A stretch of 62,000 bases of DNA from Glandiceps talaboti (GCF_964340395.1 NC_135559.1:3795001-3857000), one strand, 5' to 3'. Shown: positions 47,841 through 60,599, counted from the stretch's first letter. Notes: generated by a model not told the origin, from the letters alone. Translations and numbers: made by a program.

Positions 47841-49159
47841 AGATATATAAACATAGAGACGCAAGTGATGAACGTATTCAGTTATTCGTAGCCCGAAATT
47901 TCGTTATATAAATGACGTTTTTCCTCAAAATTTTGAAGAAACAAAACGTTTTTAGGTGACTTCTAAATCAATCAAATCAAACGATATATTAATGCGAGAC
48001 AAGCTTTAGTTTTTAATTTGTTTTTGTGGACAATGTTCGATTTCGACTGACGAATCCTGCGACTAGAATCTAACACGATCAATGCACCGTTCAGCAGCCA
48101 GACGAAAATGGTCGACATGTTTGTTGACCAGCCGAGAAGTGCATAAGGAACTTGTGAGGCAGTCCGAATAAATAGATGTAAAATCCGACGTTTCGAATAA
48201 AAATTCTTCTTCAAGGTATTTTTAGGCAAGACATATTAGGTAAACATCTGAATATATCTGAAACACTTAGTTGACTTACTAGCCGACTGTACGAATGCCA
48301 TAGAACTTAGAAGGCATCGAATGAATAACATTGAAAAAAGTAAGCGTGAAACTGATTTGCGCACAGGAAAGAAAATCTTTTTGTTTCGTTATTTTTTTCA
48401 CGATGAAGACTACGCGTAAATGGTCGTAGTTTGGGCTCATGAATAACGGACAATAGGTGTTTACTTTTTATTGTCTACAACCTAAAGTACATGAATATGC
48501 GTTGAGACTTATGAATATTCACCGTAGTACATCGTAACTACTAGTAGTTACTAGTCTTTACTCGTAGCGACGCGTAATTACGATGCTTTTGATTTCGATG
48601 TCGTCCCTAACATGGAAACATCCACTAATCAATAAATTGCATAATGTTTCCTTATTCCTAAAAATAGACTTACTAACATTACAGAAAATCTCTAACTTTG
48701 TGGTCATTGTATTTTAAATCTGTAACAAATCTCCCTGCTTCCTATCATAACATGGAAATATTCCCAACACACTATGATTTGAAACATTTTCTAGTATGGA
48801 CAATATTTTTTGTTGATTAAAATCCGTTGAATTCATAAATTGTGTTTTATGCATTTCATCAATCAAATCAAATCCAGACAAAGCAGTTAAGAATTTCTAT
48901 GGTGTACACCAGACTGCCTAACATATGTGATTCAATGATCTCTAACCCTAACCTTACAGTAAATGCAATGACCATGCAAGCCAAAATACATCATCTTCAA
49001 TGAACAAACCAATCCAAACAATCCTCATTCATTGACAATCTGCTCATGATTGTAATCCCTATTTGTCATCTAAAGATGTGAAACCCTGACGTACTGCATG
49101 GACCAACAAGTCAAGTGTGATAAAACTATTTGCATCTCTTACAATGTTAATGATAAAAG

Positions 49160-49429
49160 CAGGGGTGAACAAATCATTTTGTTAACTGGTGGTCCCCGGA
49201 CCAGTGCCTTAAAAAATCCAGTGGTCCTGCAGAAAGAATTAGTGGTCCCAGGTCCCCCTAATGTGAAACATTAAATCTTGCCTATGAATCTATATATTCA
49301 GATGACTTTTTAACATAGTTATTAACAGTAAAGTACTGGTCCGACAGACCAGACAAGGTAAAATTTGTGTGGTCCGCCCAAAAAAATTGCGAGTCCCGGA
49401 CCCAGGACCAGTGGATTTGTTCACCCCTG
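49160..49429. mobile_element. hAT-like MITE with short inverted ends
   Basis: Ends are CAGGGGTGAACAAATC and its inverse GATTTGTTCACCCCTG (one mismatch). Next to them are GGTCCCCGGACC on the left and GGACCCAGGACC on the right. The flanks share AAAAG on both sides, a possible part of a target duplication. No coding content. Confidence 0.75.
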
Positions 49430-51377
49430 AAAAGGTTCAATAAAACTGATAAAAACTGATAAAACACTGAGCTTTCCTTCGCCTGATATGACGACTCAGT
49501 GTTCTAGAAGACTGCATTATCGCATATTTTGTAAATCTTGGCGACAGACACTACCTAAGTGATAAGCCAGTGATAAGGAAGTGCTGGAAACACTATATGG
49601 CTGAATTATGCATTCATCACGTCATATCACAAATATTTGAAAGGTCATAAAATTAATCTGAGATAAAAACAACCTGAGCCAACAGTGCATTGACAGTAAA
49701 AGTGACATTATAATGAAACATACATCATGTAACTAAGCCACTATGTATAAAAATACAAATCTTATATTAAGAAGATTTGAGTAAAGTGTAATGTTAAAGC
49801 TACCCAATGGTTTGTGCTTGTCTGTGTCTATACATTACATTGTATAATGTACTCAGTCTGGTATCAACTGAATATGGCCCATGTTTCTCCATGGAATATT
49901 TTCACAAAAGGCTTCAAATTCAATGATCAATGGTAAGTGACCTTCTATACTTGTTAGTTACAGACCAGGAAGGGAGAATCTCAAGATTTAAGTCATGTGG
50001 CTGTTATGATATCATTTCTGCATAAAATTATTAATATGTAACTTTGGAGTATGCTATTCATTGTATTATTATGATGTTCAAATATTACAAGAGGGTCTGT
50101 ACTAATGGTACCCTGGTGACAAAAATGTTTTGCTTATCAATTTTGAGTGAAATTACTTGTACCATGGGATCTAAAATTTACATGTGTCTGAAATGGAAAC
50201 ACTATAATATCCTCAAATACTAAATTCCATTAAAGTACTCTAATGGTAATATTTACATTTCAACTTTAAATTTATTTTTTCTACAATATAGGTTGAGCAG
50301 TCAGTTAATAAATTAATAAAGTATGTATGTACATGTTGGTGATAATGTCCTTTTATAATAATCGCACTTCAACATTCTCAATGACTTAGAAATGAAAATA
50401 AAATTTTCAACTATATGGTTTATTTTAGTTAAAAAATTTCAGCAATACATGATAATTTTTCTCAGATATACACTTGTGGGGGTTGCCATTGTGCATCATA
50501 CAATCAGTGATGCGATTATTTTCAATCATGCCATAGAGGGCGTTATTCTTTTTACTTTGCCAGATTGAAGCAATATATGGGATAATGAGATTTGAAGGCA
50601 GATCTAATTTTTTTTTAATTGGTCAGAAAATGAAATCCAGTCTTAAATGGCTGCATGTATGATATGAAAATAAAATTTCGCTTCCAATTTTAGGGTTTTT
50701 AATGTTGTCATATTCATTAAATCTAACGTGGAAAATTTCTCAAAATGGCCAAAACTGAACACTAAGTGTTAGTACTTCACTTAACTACAGACCCTTACAT
50801 CTATCCCTATAAAGCCAAGTCCTAATAACATTTCCTGCATATATGCTGTAAACATACTTACTAATTTATGAGAGATAAGTGTAAGTGAGCCAAAATACAA
50901 CTTTACAGGTTTCCGTCTCAATTAAGAAACTCAGCAAGGAAAAGCTTTTGCACAACTCAATTTGACCTAATGGTTGCGGGTCGGTAATTTCGTTGACCAT
51001 TACTTTGATGTCAGCTTGATTCAATTTTCATTTTAAGTATCCACCCACAGTTTCTTCACTTTAGTTTCTTTCTATTATTCATGTCTCTGTCCTATCCTGT
51101 CCAGACTCCATGTACCCCAAATCATATCAAGCAGTGGAAAACTAACCGCCATTTATGCTCCAATATCCTGGCAACTTTTATAGACAAAGAAACCAAAGTT
51201 GTATCAATTATTATTGATTGTAGAAAGCACCTGCACCTTCAGTGAGCCTTTCATGTTCACCCTACACCATTACATCAGGAAATAAACTTCACCACATACT
51301 CACTGCGAGACACCAAACACTGCAGTGACATTTAAGTATCACGTTTTAAGAGAAAGCATCATTTCATGGTTTCAGTA

Positions 51378-51760
51378 ACATCTACTGTACAAAGATGAAA
51401 GCCAAACACAAAGTATACAGGCTACATACATGTACAATCAACGATTAGCTATCTAAAAAATGAAAGTTATTGCCTAATGTTTTGCTGTGGGGTTAACATC
51501 TACTGTACTAAGATGAAAGCCAAACACAAAGGGTGCAGGCTACATACATGTACAATCAATGGTTAGCGATCTAAAAGGTGAAAGTTATTGCCTGATTGTA
51601 ATGCTGACATAAGAAACTCAATACAGTACTCAGGATGCAATCAACAATAATTATCTGAAAGATGAACGTTATTGCCTATTAGATGTATTGCTGTGGGGTT
51701 AACATCAATGACTGCAGAAACTCAATGGGATGCTCACTGCAATCAACAGTAATCACTGAA
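51378..51760. repeat. Tandem repeat, 117-bp unit, about 3-4 copies
   Basis: The first two units (51378 and 51495) share AACATCTACTGTAC, AGATGAAAGCCAAACACAAA and GCTACATACATGTACAATCA almost exactly. Two further units are shortened and diverged (AAACTCAAT; GAACGTTATTGCCTATTAGA). Confidence 0.85.
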
Positions 51761-52590
51761 ACAACTCTGGTTTCTTTGTTTACATAGACATTGAATTTCT
51801 CTTACATGTATGTGTGCATAACAAATGCAACACTACCTTGATAGCACTGGAAAGACAACAAGGCACAGAATTGACTTCATGATCCTAATTCCCTTGTATG
51901 ATTTATATGTCTCTGGTATGCTGAGAAATGAAGATGATTCATTATCTTGTCAAATCTATACATCATCACAAAAATGTTCCAGAATTTTTTTGTTCATTTA
52001 CTTCATATATTTTGTGTTAATACATGCAATAATTTTACCAGGATGCACTAACTTGAATATGATATATTACACCAAGAATTATGGTCTGATTCTGAATAAG
52101 GTAATAAAGGAAACGACATCAAATGTTCGACTATAACCATAACAAGTTGGTCGGTAAAAATGTTCAACCATATTTCATATTATCTCATCAAATGTGCAAC
52201 TGTGCTTTCAAAGGTCAATTAATACATAGAAGCTCTAACAAGTTTTCATATTTCATATAAATCTAAGCCCTCAAAAGTGATTGCATAATAAATCATTATG
52301 TCTGGTAGATGGACTTGTCAGGTCTCCCTAAACATAACTTGCTATGGCTTAATGTCAAATTGTTTCTCAAAGCTAAATGTGATTAACAACCTCAGGGTTT
52401 CATTGCAATATGTAATCAATAAACAATGCAGTATTTTTGTGAAGGTTGGGGAACCTAAGTTTTTAATTTGAAGGAGGTAATCTGTGATTAGTATGCAAAT
52501 CTTGATAGTGATTATGCATTAGTTTCTATCAAATCTCACACAAGATGAAAGATTCTACAAATTCTAAACCTCAACTCTTAACAGCCACAA

Positions 52591-52698
52591 CACTTGGAAA
52601 CCCGTAACATCCACAATTGACACTTGGAAACCCATAATATTCACAACACTTGGAAACCTGTAACATCTACAACACTTGGAAACCCTACAATATGACTT
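52591..52698. repeat. 26-30 bp tandem repeat, four units
   Basis: CACTTGGAAACC recurs at 52591, 52621, 52647 and 52673 with an intervening GTAACATCCACAA-type segment. Confidence 0.85.
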
Positions 52699-52999
52699 TT
52701 AATAATTGACATAAGTATATCTCTGGTACAGAGAAGTTTTTAAATGTGGAAATAAGTTGGTTCCTATACCATAATTTTTTGGAAACCCTGGTAAGTGACT
52801 AGGGAACTAGGATAGATTTTACCTACTTACCAGAAACATTGTAAAACAAGGACACTACATGTAAATAAAGGAGTTGTGTTTTTAACTTTGTTGTACAGTC
52901 CTGGTGCTTTTGTGGTCTACCATGAAATGTAGAGTGTCATACACACAAGAAGTTTTTTGTATTTAAAAATTAACAGTTTGTTCTTACACAATATTAAAC

Positions 53000-55900
53000 A
53001 TTGAAAGGTAAGTCAGTCAGTCTGCATTACTTAATATAGACATACATACCACCATTCTAACCTTCGATCATCCCCACATACACTAGCTAACAATCACCCC
53101 TTCAAATGACTTTACATCACTGTACTGGTCAAATCAAACACTTAATGCAAATAAGCTTATTAGTATGCATATGTTGATAGTAATTATGCATTTTTATCTA
53201 TCAATAACAAAAAAATTCTACAGTGTAGTGGCACTTTAGATAACTTTTGATAAAACTGAGATGTTAATGAGATTCTGTATATTAATTTTCTTTACTATTT
53301 TTCTATATAAAATCTTTTTGACAACCAATATCATTGAAAAACATATTTGTATATTAATATTTTATATTATGTACAAAATACACTCAAATACTAAAACTCA
53401 ACTGGCAATCTACAAAACACTTGAAAACCCTATAATAACACTTGATATACAAGTATATATGCATCTGGTATGGAGAATCTGGCCTTCCTTTCCACTTAAT
53501 TTCAACTAACCTTTGATTGGACAAAAAAAAATTACCACCTCAGTGGCAAAATACAAGAAAATATACTGATTTTCCTTGAGGACGGAACTAATGACACTGG
53601 ATCGTTACCTATAACATTCACAAATTTAGTTTATCACATTTACATCACAGTGACCAATAACAATGCTTTGATAAGAATGATTCTAATTGGTCAGATTGTG
53701 CATTATTGCCTACAGGACAATTTAATCAACCAATCACTTGGATTCTTATTTATCGTCAATCTAAAACTAACCTTTCTAATTTGCACTATAAATGGACAGG
53801 TTTCCATGTTTGTATGCCTACTGACCTGCTATGACGCACTTTAAACATCCTGACTTCTAGCAAATTTTATTTCAAATTGGGTGTAATTTGCTGTGTTGCT
53901 TAATAAAACTACCACTGATTGCCCTACTTTATGATGTACAATGTTCACTGAACCATGGCAACCATGCTTCGGTACATTAAATTCGGCAGTTTTTATTAAT
54001 TTTTCAGAAAAAAGGATTGATCAAAAGTTAGTCTCATCATAAACTGGCTGTATTTCACTATCTTTCTTTGTATAAGAACTACTGATTACTCTGTTTTCCT
54101 CCTACCTACATTTTATTTTAGCAACCACATTGATGCACACATCACCATTTTTGCTAACAATTTCCTACATGCCCTTTGGACATGATGATTAAGATTTCAG
54201 CTACCTCCCTCATAAGATGCATTACTTTCACTGCAAGCTTTCCAAGGAAAGATTTCAATCTACAACAGATTTGTGTTCTTTTCTTCTTTCCCAAGATACA
54301 GTGGTTTTACAGCCACATGACCCCGAAGGTATGAGCTACAGTACCAAAATATCTTTATCCTATAAATCGAAGGAATCCTGATTGGCTGTATCATGATGGC
54401 ATTAATGATAATATTGGCCGTTTGGTATCGTACTGCTGAAGGCTACTTTAAATCCAAGCATGCAATAAAAAGCTCATCATAAGACTCTTGGCAGCAGTGT
54501 ATAAGACGGTACATTTTGTATACGTCAGTGGAAAAATATACTCTTACATGCAAATGTTAAAAGTTCCAGTTCGTGTAACCTTTTTACCTACCAAATCAAT
54601 GCCACTGATGAATATGGAATGTTCCTGCACATCTTTGCAAATTTCACTGTTTGTTGCTTTTAAACTTTTTTATTACATTCCCATATTAACATACAATTTG
54701 CATCATACATTACGTTCTGCTTCCAATGGAATATAAACACTGTTCATATCATTAAGCAATGATTTTCCATTAAACAGAGATAGTCAATGTTATAAATACT
54801 TCTATGACAACTTAATATTTCAGTTAAGGACCACACCCATCAGAAACAAACTTTCAAATGCCAAAGTATGGAGAGAATGATCATTGTTGAGAAAGAATCT
54901 CTTGCCTGAGGTGCTTTCTGTCTTAATTTTAATCATTGATTTTCGTTAACATACAGATGTGAATTAATCAGTAAACTCTTATTGAACTTCGATACCAACC
55001 ATTGCTTTGATATCAATAAGAAGTGTCTAGATCTCATTAAAAATAGTTATCCTATTTTGAAGTAGTTTGATCGATGGACTAAGACTGTCTACATGTAAAA
55101 TCAATGACAGGTAAGTATTCTAAGGTCATCCTGAGATTTGTGACTGACAAAAATATCACTACTTTTCATAATTCTGCTTGTAAATCTTTTCATGTTTTAT
55201 TGAATTCCAATGCTGTCTATCATTTTTGAGATTGCCAGCATGATTTAAATGAAAATGTGTTGATTTATAAAGTAGTTTGACCCACGATGATGTATAATGA
55301 TGCGATGAGGTATAAGGAATTGTTGCTGTGTCATGCAGTATGCAGCATGCATGGAACATCCTGGGCTACTATAAATCATTATGAAAAATAAAATGTAGAA
55401 TGTGCGCACACCAGGGAACAATTACCCTGAAGAACAGAAATCTCCTAACTTTACCATATGAAAGCATGTTCTTGGTCATTTTGAAATTTTAAAAAATGTA
55501 ATCTGGAGATTCACCGTAGTGTTTTTAAGGAAATCAGCTACTTTTTATTTTGGATTCTAACATGGCTTAATCTTGCAATCACTTTGACCTCAATTTAGAC
55601 AATTTGAACAGGGAGCAAAGATTTCCCTTCATGGGCTTGAGAATTGGTTTGGGGTTTCTTCAATTTAGGTTTAAGCAAAAGTTTATGTTAGTTTGTTGTT
55701 GATTGCAAACATAATTGTAATTAACACAAAATATTTACTGAAAATGACAAAATTTAATTCGACAAGCTTATAAAGATTTGAATACCTTACATTTTCAGGC
55801 AAATCCAGGAGCACTACCTAACATCACCCTCTTGTAATAAGTTAATGTGACAATGTGATAAGTGTCTAAAGTTGAATTAATGTATTTAGTAGTATGGAGA

Positions 55901-56185
55901 ACAGACTAGTTGATAGTTTATTAAAAGCTCACAGTAAAGTTTAAACTGATTATAACTTTCATTCCTTTTTGCAACCACAGAAATCAATAATAGAATCTCA
56001 AGCTTTGTAAATAATACGTACCATTTCTGTACACTTAGTTAGTATATGAAAACACATGGAACAATGAAATGCAGCTAAGAACTCAGTATGATGGATGCAT
56101 TACTGTTATAATACTAAATTGTACAACTTTTGAAACTGGTTAGCTTACACTTATTTACCAAATAATTAGATATTCCTCCCCAATT
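53000..56185. other. No gene recognised
   Basis: Mostly unique AT-rich sequence. Several CCAAT/ATTGG motifs cluster between 53.5 and 54.4 kb without a supported start site. The acceptor-like TTACATTTTCAG near 55798 leads to only 12 open codons. Confidence 0.35.
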
Positions 56186-56191
56186 ATACAT

Positions 56192-56430
56192 CTTTTTCTT
56201 TGTTCAGCTAAAGAAAATTAGAGTGACCTAAGGGGCCTTGTCATTACAGACCACAAACTCATAGGTCACAAGTATTTTCTGCCTGAATGAAGAAAAATTT
56301 GGGGGAAAAATATAATTATACCTCCTCAAGCATAATTTATGACAATTCAGGAAAAAATAATGGTAATTTTGAATGTTTTGACTACTATTTTCAGCACCAA
56401 TGCCATCTAGACCTATATAAGCCACAATTT
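56192..56430 (+). mobile_element. Palindromic foldback repeat family, copy 3 (decayed)
   Basis: GTTCAGCTAAAGAAAATTAG, GTGACCTAAGGGGCC and, on the other arm, ATAGGTCACAAGTATTTTCT mark the palindrome. TTTTGAATGTTTTGACT marks the body. It is shorter and more diverged than the 3.7-kb and 34-kb copies. Confidence 0.65.
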
Positions 56431-57057
56431 TTTCTGTTCACAGAGAGTGATTTGGTTTGACCATAATGTATGTGGTTATGGCCCATTATCTGTATATGGA
56501 TAGCGGTGATATGATAAAGCTAGAGGGGTTATTTTGAACATCTTCCTAATATAATAGTCAATTAAAATTTGCACCTGGATTGGAACTTTAATCAATAACC
56601 AGAATCTAAAATACACTGGGCCAATACACACCATAGAAAATGTGAAAGGTCTAGAAATGCTAATATAAGTACAACCAGCTAGTGGGGATCATCAATGTGT
56701 AAGACTGGTTTAGTACTCAGAATGGTTTTTAATTAAAGCATACGGTACTTCGCAGTCACCTGCTTCACCTTTCTGTTAGTTTGATGGTAATTTATTCTTT
56801 GTAGACACACATTAAGCTGTAAAACACCTGTACTTCTTTTCAATATGCCTTCAAGGCATATCAATGTACGTACGACAAATGCATGTCATAAGCATGAATA
56901 AACTAGGAATAGTGGCATATCACGACTCTCTGTGCTTTTAATGAATTTGTTTCCTTGGTTTGGGAAAAGACTGAAGGGAACTATATATAGTCACAGTACT
57001 GTCCACATAATTGCAATCCAGAGCAAATTTTTCTGCTAACTCGTCATATATCGTCAT

Positions 57058-57370
57058 GTCAGTGCAGTAAGGTCGTATCTGGTATGCAATAGGGAACTTG
57101 CTATCCAGACTGAGCATGCTCAGATGCAAAGGACTATGGGATTATCTGTGGTTACTGTAATACCTAATCTGGAGCTACTGATAAAATTAACCTCCCACAA
57201 TTGTCAGGGTAACTATGAATTGGTTATTCGTGGTTACAAACAATGTATCAACATTGTTTAAAATACCAATTCATTAGTATTTATTATCACATTTCCCATG
57301 ATGCAACATTCAACATGGCGGGTTTGCAAGTTCCCTATTGTATAGGCAGATACGACCTTACTGCACTGAC
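57058..57370. mobile_element. MITE with inverted repeats of about 50 bp
   Basis: GTCAGTGCAGTAAGGTCGTA at 57058 is exactly inverted at the right end (57351-57370). Pairing resumes over CAATAGGGAACTTGC. The interior is unique and noncoding. AT-rich flanks prevent a secure target-duplication call. Confidence 0.85.
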
Positions 57371-57822
57371 ACGATAATATATAGATCTAACAAAAAATTC
57401 CAGTTACAGATAGTACAACTTTACATTTTTACTGTAAAGTGACTATTGGTTTATGATGATGTGCACATCTATACAGACACATCATATATGAATTGATGTT
57501 ATATTTTTGTTTTAAAATATTTAATGTCAAGACATTATTAATTAATCTGTTTGAAGAGTACTGCATTCCTTACAGTGACAATGCCTGTATAGATTAAGCC
57601 CCCATTGCAACTGCTTGCATAAAATCAAATTATTTATCTTTTTACTATTCTGAATTGATACAAAGGTCCGTTTTTCAATCCTAGGGGTTCTTGAATTAGT
57701 AAGGATTGGCGAGGATAATTCTTTTGGTCTGGACACATACTTTTTCTATAGCAAGATCTACTAAACAACTGTTATCCACACCTACATTTTTATCTGAATC
57801 TATGGACTTTAAATGACTGGGG

Positions 57823-57840
57823 TGTTGTTGTTGTTGTTGC

Positions 57841-57874
<34 letters not shown>
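57823..57874. repeat. (TTG)n microsatellite
   Basis: About 17 units with a single CTG interruption. Confidence 0.97.
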
Positions 57875-57875
<1 letters not shown>

Positions 57876-57888
57876 TAAATACCTGGTA

Positions 57889-57945
57889 CTGACAGGTAGT
57901 GAATATTCTTGGTACTAACACTGACAGGTAGTGAATATTCTTGGG
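57889..57945. repeat. 32-bp direct repeat
   Basis: CTGACAGGTAGTGAATATTC followed by TTGG occurs at 57889 and 57921. Confidence 0.85.
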
Positions 57946-58240
57946 AAAGCAGCCCACAAAGGGTTTTTATTTTCAAGGCACATACACATTAATAAACGTT
58001 AAAGAGAATCACTGACATTACATTGACCTGAAGTAACTCTCCTGATGAGAAACTAAATCAAAGTTTTTATTTTGACAAACCTACATGTAGTGGAATATCA
58101 ATTGCCTCTGAGAAATGACTTTCAAACCACTAATTTTAATCATAATCTATCAACTTTAATTGTCTTGCCTTCATTGAATACAGTATTCTAAACCACAGAC
58201 TAGCATTTTCAATTCTTCGCTTTCGTAACATAGCTTGAAG

Positions 58241-59175
58241 TGGCCATATGGATGAGAATCGGGTATTTATTTTGGATTTTTACTTTACAAAACAATTTTA
58301 TCATGGCATCCTATTTCAAAAATCAATGTGAAACAACATTGATAAAGTCTGTGTTTGTAACTCAATACATTGCAAAAAGCTAAGAAAGATGTGTAAAAAG
58401 CAGGAACATCGCCTTGCTAGCAAAGTGCAATACTTGCCTTTCTTATCAATCCTTATCAGCTCATTACCATAACTAAGTGTTTACTTTTTGTAATTACATC
58501 TGATAAGCCTGGGTCGTAGCTGGTACAGGTACTAGGTCAAGACTGAAATGCTGTCGACCGAATGTGTGCAAGTACTAGTGAGTGTGTTACTCCGCTGCGA
58601 GGCACAACTGGCTTGGGTGAAAGGTCACGATTTGGCTTGGATGAAAGGTCACGATCTGATCACGATCATAACATTAGGATACATCGTGCACCGTACATTG
58701 ACGATGTTACATGTGGTATACGGACATCAGATATGGGAATTTTCTATTTAAGTATCTCTGTGCTTAATTTTTCAAAAAATTATGTAACTAACTACAGAAC
58801 GAGAAAAACTGTAGATCCGAGTGCAAGGTTACTTTCAAGGAGTGAAGCGTTTGAGTCATGGGACGTTATCAGCTGTTACAACTTTTATAATCCTATTACA
58901 GTTGACATTGCAAACAGATTTAGAGATTGTCAACAACCCGACTTGCCTATTGATGAACTCGGGTTATCCGTAGTTTCATTTTACCAAGGTGTTTCCGACA
59001 TGGTTATTGTATGTACAATGACAAATTTTTTACACTTTTATCAATCTTTTGCCATTTCTTGAGTTACAAACAAGGACTCTACATATTTTGTTTCACATAG
59101 ATTTTTAAAGTAGGAAACCATGATAAAATTGTTTTAAAATTCAAAATAAATACCCAATCCTCATCCATATGGCCA
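58241..59175 (+). mobile_element. 935-bp inverted-repeat element with an internal open frame
   Basis: Inverted ends of about 130 bp, roughly 80-85% alike by eye: TGGCCATATGGATGAG, GGGTATTTATTTTG, CAATTTTATCATGG, ATGTGAAACAA and TTTGTAACTCAA in the same order from both edges. The interior (about 58.4-59.05 kb) is less AT-rich and has more CpG than the flanks. It holds a 166-codon frame. The flanking bases show no clean target duplication. Confidence 0.85.
58562..59062 (+). CDS. 166-codon open frame inside the inverted-repeat element
   Basis: This is the longest non-repetitive open frame in the window, ATG at 58562 to TGA at 59060-59062. Its stop lies at the inner edge of the right inverted repeat. 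The N-terminal part contains a loose internal repeat (GLGERSRFGLDERSRSDHDH), from a twice-used AAAGGTCACGAT nucleotide motif. The C-terminal part (residues about 70-166) has ordinary composition with aromatic and acidic residues (SRSEAFESWDVISCYNF; DLPIDELGLSVVSFYQGVSD). No DDE catalytic pattern, zinc finger or other transposase signature is visible. It could be a remnant of an element-encoded protein, a captured host segment, or chance. No splice sites are needed. Confidence 0.35.
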   Translation: MCASTSECVTPLRGTTGLGERSRFGLDERSRSDHDHNIRIHRAPYIDDVTCGIRTSDMGIFYLSISVLNFSKNYVTNYRTRKTVDPSARLLSRSEAFESWDVISCYNFYNPITVDIANRFRDCQQPDLPIDELGLSVVSFYQGVSDMVIVCTMTNFLHFYQSFAIS

Positions 59176-59657
59176 GCTACTTTAAAGATGTATTACTTTG
59201 AGTCTGTCCACAGGAAGAAAAGATGTTCTTTCAACAAGATGTTGTAACCAGAATATCTGTTAAATGTGTAAGTACTTCAGAGAAAACCATTCACTGACTT
59301 TAATACCTAGTTCCTTTGGTATCAGCATGTTCATAAATTACAGGCATAAAGATCAGATACAGATCAGTGATTCACTTGAAGCATTAGTTAAATTGTGTTT
59401 TACACACCCAGTTTGGACCAGGATTTAACACAAAAAGGATATATAAATTATATCAATAAGAATCGATTTACTCCCAAGTTTATAGCTTTACTTATACTAT
59501 AGTGTGTAAACCTTGAATTGAAACCGTCATTTTCAACCAACAACATGTCAGGATATACAATGAAATTCACATGACCAGCGTGAAAGGAATAGACACAACT
59601 GTGTTTTTCAAGATAAAATCACTTGATAAGACCCCTGTATATAAACAATTACAATCT

Positions 59658-59875
59658 TTGGAAAGGCCATTTCAAACAATTAACACCAAGTGTGGTATCC
59701 GATAATAGGAGGTCATAAAATAGATGTCTTGTGTTCAACTCAGTCTAAGGTTCTATCCATTGTATTGCAAGATTGTCTATAAAAATACTGTTTCTAGTAA
59801 GGTCAGCTTCACTTAGTCACTGTATTTTACGACCTCCTGTTACTTGGTGTTGATTGTTTGAATTGAACTTTCCAA
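59658..59875. mobile_element. Short MITE with imperfect inverted arms
   Basis: TTGGAAAG at the left faces CTTTCCAA at the right. TTCAAACAATTAACACCAAG faces CTTGGTGTTGATTGTTTGAA, and AGGAGGTCATAAAA faces TTTTACGACCTCCT. The total is about 218 bp with no coding content. Confidence 0.8.
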
Positions 59876-59879
59876 CACT

Positions 59880-60580
59880 TATTGTCTTATGGTTGATCAT
59901 GTAGATGTTATTACTCTTCCATACATGCCTGGATATAGCATCACTTATCAAAGAAAGTTACAATTTATTCTCACAAAGAAGGTTGTTATCTATTCACAGT
60001 GTACCATTTATATAAAGAAATGGCATTCCAAACATGACAACTCCAAGGAAGGATATGATCATACTAGTATTATCTTAATCATTACATTGTTAATGTATTA
60101 TAGTATGCCAATTCACAAATATGCCCCTGATTCATACTTCTTAGATTTAATTTGCATATGCATATTTGGGTCATCCTATCTTGAAAACATTTGCATACCC
60201 CTAGAAACATCTCCACCAAATCTTAGACCAATCCATCCTATAGTTTTTGAGTTCAAGATATTTTACCAAAATTGCCATTTCAGAACTAATTTGCATATCA
60301 GTGTTTTGATCATTTTATCTAGAAGAACTCTTCACCTTAGATAATCCTAGAATTATCAAACCACTCCAGTTTGTAGCTTAAAGTCTAGGGTTTTATTCTT
60401 ACCATAAACCACTACATTTTACCTAATTTGCATATTACTGATCTATTAAGTATCACTTTGCTTGAGCAATCAAATAAATGAACATCCAAATAAGCAAGCA
60501 TACTTTAATCCTACCAAGCTTCAATACAATCGGTCGAGCAGTCTTTTACTTCTATATATTGACACACACACATACTTCAT
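59880..60580 (+). repeat. Old dispersed repeat ending in an (AC)n tract
   Basis: ACCAAATCTTAGACCAATCC, then CTATAGTTTTTGAGTTCAAG, several CTAATTTGCATAT motifs, and a terminal ACACACACAC after CGGTCGAGCAGTCTTTTAC make up a layout I associate with retroposon-derived repeats of invertebrates. The 151-codon open frame at its left part (59889-60344) is most likely a by-product. Family assignment is from memory only. Confidence 0.4.
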
Positions 60581-60599
60581 CACGTCTGCAACACTTAAC

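Larger units (their letters stand above)
47159..48607. mobile_element. 1449-bp DNA element with 84-bp terminal inverted repeats
   Basis: The outer 84 bp are inverted copies with about three mismatches. They start GGGTCGTCATCG on the left and GGGACGACATCG on the right, then AAATCAAAAGCATCGTAATT and ACGCGTCGCTACGAG in both. Looser pairing continues to about 190 bp inward (TTACGCGTAG, ATGAATAAC). The element is flanked by TAA at 47156-47158 and at 48608-48610, which fits a 3-bp target duplication of the TWA type used by PIF/Harbinger elements. The interior is richer in CpG than the window average. I find no transposase domain in the 85-104 codon frames, so it is non-autonomous or a captured segment. 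Confidence 0.8.

Noticed and set aside
52768-52835. Strong GTAAGT donor-like sites on both strands
   Set aside because: They are two halves of a short palindrome (CTGGTAAGT/ACTTACCAG); upstream sequence on either strand is not convincingly coding.
59889-60344. 151-codon plus-strand frame
   Set aside because: Lies in a dispersed AT-rich repeat; no recognisable domain and composition typical of noncoding DNA.
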